Shown one piece after another: positions 23,857-25,102 of a stretch of DNA of 25,102 nt. Location of the stretch: contig RFOC01000006.1 of assembly GCA_009926815.1 (NCBI GenBank), positions 1 to 25,102 on the forward strand. Direction: 5' to 3'. The position numbers were made by a program, and so were the translations under genes. The stretch comes from Planctomycetota bacterium. Its GTDB lineage: Bacteria; Planctomycetota; Phycisphaerae; Phycisphaerales; SM1A02. The number at the start of each line of letters is the position of its first letter. Position 1 is the first letter of the stretch. The notes below the pieces were generated by a model. That model made no database searches. It worked only from the letters and a program-made list of their open reading frames with translations, and was not told where the DNA came from.

Positions 23857-24647
23857 GCGTCATGAACGTCAGCGTGATCATTCCCGCTGCGGGCAGCAGC
23901 CGTCGCTACGGCATGGACAAGCTGGGCCAGGACCTCGGCGGCCGAGCCATGCTGCTCCGGACGGTCGAGCTGTTCACGCGCCGGGATGAGGTCCGCAGCA
24001 TCATCGTGGCGGGACCTCCGGAGGATCTGGACGCGTTTCGCGAGCGGTTCGGCGCCCCGCTGAGCTTCCATGGGGTCCGCATCGTGGCGGGCGGCCGGAC
24101 CGAGCGATGGGAGACCGTGCGCAACGCGCTCGCCGCCGTGCCGACCGAGGCCACCCATGTCGCCGTGCATGACGCGGCGCGTCCGGGCACCAGCGACGAG
24201 CTGATCGGTCGCGTGTTCGAGGCGGCGCGGATGCATCCGGCCGTGATCCCGGGGCTCGCCGTGGCGGACACCCTGAAGCGCGTGGGCGAGGCGGCGGTGC
24301 AGGCGGAGCAGGACGACGCGATCGCCGACATGATCCTGGGTGACGCGGCCGAGGTCACCAAGGCCAAGGGCCGCGTGGTGGAGGCGACCGTGGACCGCAC
24401 GCGCCTGGTGGCCGTGCAGACGCCGCAGGTGTTCGCCGTGGAACTTCTTCAAAGGGCCTACGCGCAGCCGGACCTGGCCGGAGCGACCGACGATGCCGGA
24501 CTGGTGGAGCGTCTGGGCGAGCCGGTGCTGGTGGTGGATGGCGAGTTCCGGAACCTGAAGGTGACCGTTCCCGAGGATCTGGCCGCCATCCGCTCCATCC
24601 TGGGGTTCAAGGCTCCCGAGGGTCGTCCGGTGCACAAGCGATTCTGA
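23853..24647 (+). CDS. ispD: 2-C-methyl-D-erythritol 4-phosphate cytidylyltransferase, with an internal insertion
   Basis: Transfers CMP from CTP to MEP in the non-mevalonate isoprenoid pathway; cytoplasmic. The CTP-binding PAAGSSRRYGMDKLG (Lys23) opens the protein. GGRTERWETV, VAVHDAARP, VQTPQVF and TDDAGLVERLG are the expected family blocks. At 264 residues it is about 30 longer than typical IspD. The excess lies mainly at residues 145-173, between VADTLKRV and VVEATVDRT, where most IspD proteins have only a short turn. It is translationally coupled to rsmD. Its product feeds the substrates of UppS, encoded at the other end of the window. Confidence 0.93.
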   Translation: MSVMNVSVIIPAAGSSRRYGMDKLGQDLGGRAMLLRTVELFTRRDEVRSIIVAGPPEDLDAFRERFGAPLSFHGVRIVAGGRTERWETVRNALAAVPTEATHVAVHDAARPGTSDELIGRVFEAARMHPAVIPGLAVADTLKRVGEAAVQAEQDDAIADMILGDAAEVTKAKGRVVEATVDRTRLVAVQTPQVFAVELLQRAYAQPDLAGATDDAGLVERLGEPVLVVDGEFRNLKVTVPEDLAAIRSILGFKAPEGRPVHKRF

Positions 24648-24662
24648 GGCAGGCCAGAACCC

Positions 24663-24683
24663 AGGTTCCGTCTGCCCGAACCT
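24663..24683. terminator. Possible two-way terminator between ispD and the DUF3299-like gene
   Basis: AGGTTC and GAACCT can pair across a nine-base loop in the 34-base gap between convergent genes, reaching into the second gene's stop codon. The stem is short and there is no T tract. Confidence 0.3.
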
Positions 24684-25102
24684 AGAGCCCTTCCTGCTTC
24701 AATTCGGCTTCCTCCATCCGGTAGAGACCCACCAGCCAGTTCTCCACCAGCATGGGATCCACGCGAAGGCGACCGGTGATGGTGCCGAACTGGAACGCGT
24801 GCCGCCGATTGGGCTTCATGGGCTCGACCAGTTGCACCTCGATCGCGTCGTAGGGCGAAGGCGGCACCCCGATGCAGCAGCCATCCCACTGGTTGAGCAT
24901 GCAGAGCACCTCGCGGGTCTCCTGAAGCATCAGCGGAAAGGCCACGTAGCCCTCGATGCGGACCCACGCGCCGTCGAGCATGGCCACGCGCTGCGGGATG
25001 CCGTTCTCCTTGAGACGCGGGATGAAGGTCTTCCCGGCGCTGGCCAGGCAGTCCCAGTCGATCCGGTACGGCTTCTCCCGAGTGCCCTCGCCCTGGATGC
25101 GG
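24682..25102 (-). CDS. DUF3299-like protein, 5' end cut by window edge
   Basis: The last 139 residues of a gene that begins beyond the right edge. The visible part matches the DUF3299 style: an IPRLKENG segment, VRIEGYVAFPLM, and MLNQWDGCCIGVPPSPYDAIEVQL. The paired cysteines followed by a Pro-rich turn are the family's most constant feature. The end (GTITGRLRVDP and a helix) closes the small beta-rich domain. DUF3299 has no established function, though many members are exported; any signal peptide would lie outside the window. A GTG at 24987 could look like a start, but the frame continues upstream with family-like sequence, so it is internal. Confidence 0.8.
   Translation of the reverse strand, partial: RIQGEGTREKPYRIDWDCLASAGKTFIPRLKENGIPQRVAMLDGAWVRIEGYVAFPLMLQETREVLCMLNQWDGCCIGVPPSPYDAIEVQLVEPMKPNRRHAFQFGTITGRLRVDPMLVENWLVGLYRMEEAELKQEGL

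Overview
The window is very gene-dense, GC-rich chromosomal DNA carrying ordinary bacterial housekeeping and catabolic genes. I recognise 23 protein genes, two of them cut by the window edges. I see no rRNA, tRNA, CRISPR array, insertion sequence, integrase or phage gene. No gap between genes exceeds about 82 bases. The gene set (tyrosine catabolism, a DUF3299-like protein, a divergent GroES-like protein, a heptosyltransferase-type glycosyltransferase, lipoprotein and exported proteins) and the gene style suggest a Gram-negative-type, high-GC bacterium. Planctomycetota of the Phycisphaerae type is my best guess; this is inference from protein flavour, not a database result.

Layout. Positions 1-2038 (minus): purA then uppS (partial). 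2085-3287 (plus): hemW. 3312-3716 (minus): a tandem ACT-domain protein. 3771-5986 (plus): a conserved unknown gene overlapping fumarylacetoacetase. 5990-7779 (minus): homogentisate dioxygenase then an exported DUF192 protein. 7861-9763 (plus): a RluA-type pseudouridine synthase, a lipoprotein and a TPMT-like methyltransferase. 9835-11259 (plus): an exported coiled-coil/ClpP-like protease. 11268-18186 (minus): 4-hydroxyphenylpyruvate dioxygenase, a frameshifted GT9 glycosyltransferase and thrA-thrB-thrC. 18263-18391 (plus): a 42-residue membrane peptide. 18402-18923 (minus): apt. 18978-22474 (plus): groES-like, aroA and an ABC exporter. 22458-23240 (minus): an alpha/beta hydrolase. 23266-24647 (plus): rsmD and ispD. 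24682-25102 (minus): a DUF3299-like protein, partial.

How the genes work together. HPPD, homogentisate dioxygenase and fumarylacetoacetase supply three of the four central steps from 4-hydroxyphenylpyruvate to fumarate and acetoacetate; no maleylacetoacetate isomerase is seen. ThrA, ThrB and ThrC cover aspartate to threonine except for aspartate-semialdehyde dehydrogenase. UppS and IspD belong to isoprenoid and cell-wall lipid supply, PurA and Apt to adenine nucleotide supply, AroA to the shikimate pathway.

The most striking feature is how genes start. Nine same-strand neighbour pairs overlap by exactly four bases (ATGA or GTGA). Almost every other gene has a -10-like hexamer (TANNNT or a near match) ending 6-9 bases before its start codon, mostly exactly 6. 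This is what leaderless transcription would look like. The exported ClpP-like gene is the clearest exception, with an untranslated leader and a Shine-Dalgarno site. No defence system or obviously new multi-gene machine is present; the best candidates for follow-up are the leaderless architecture, the exported ClpP-like protease and the unknown gene coupled to fumarylacetoacetase.
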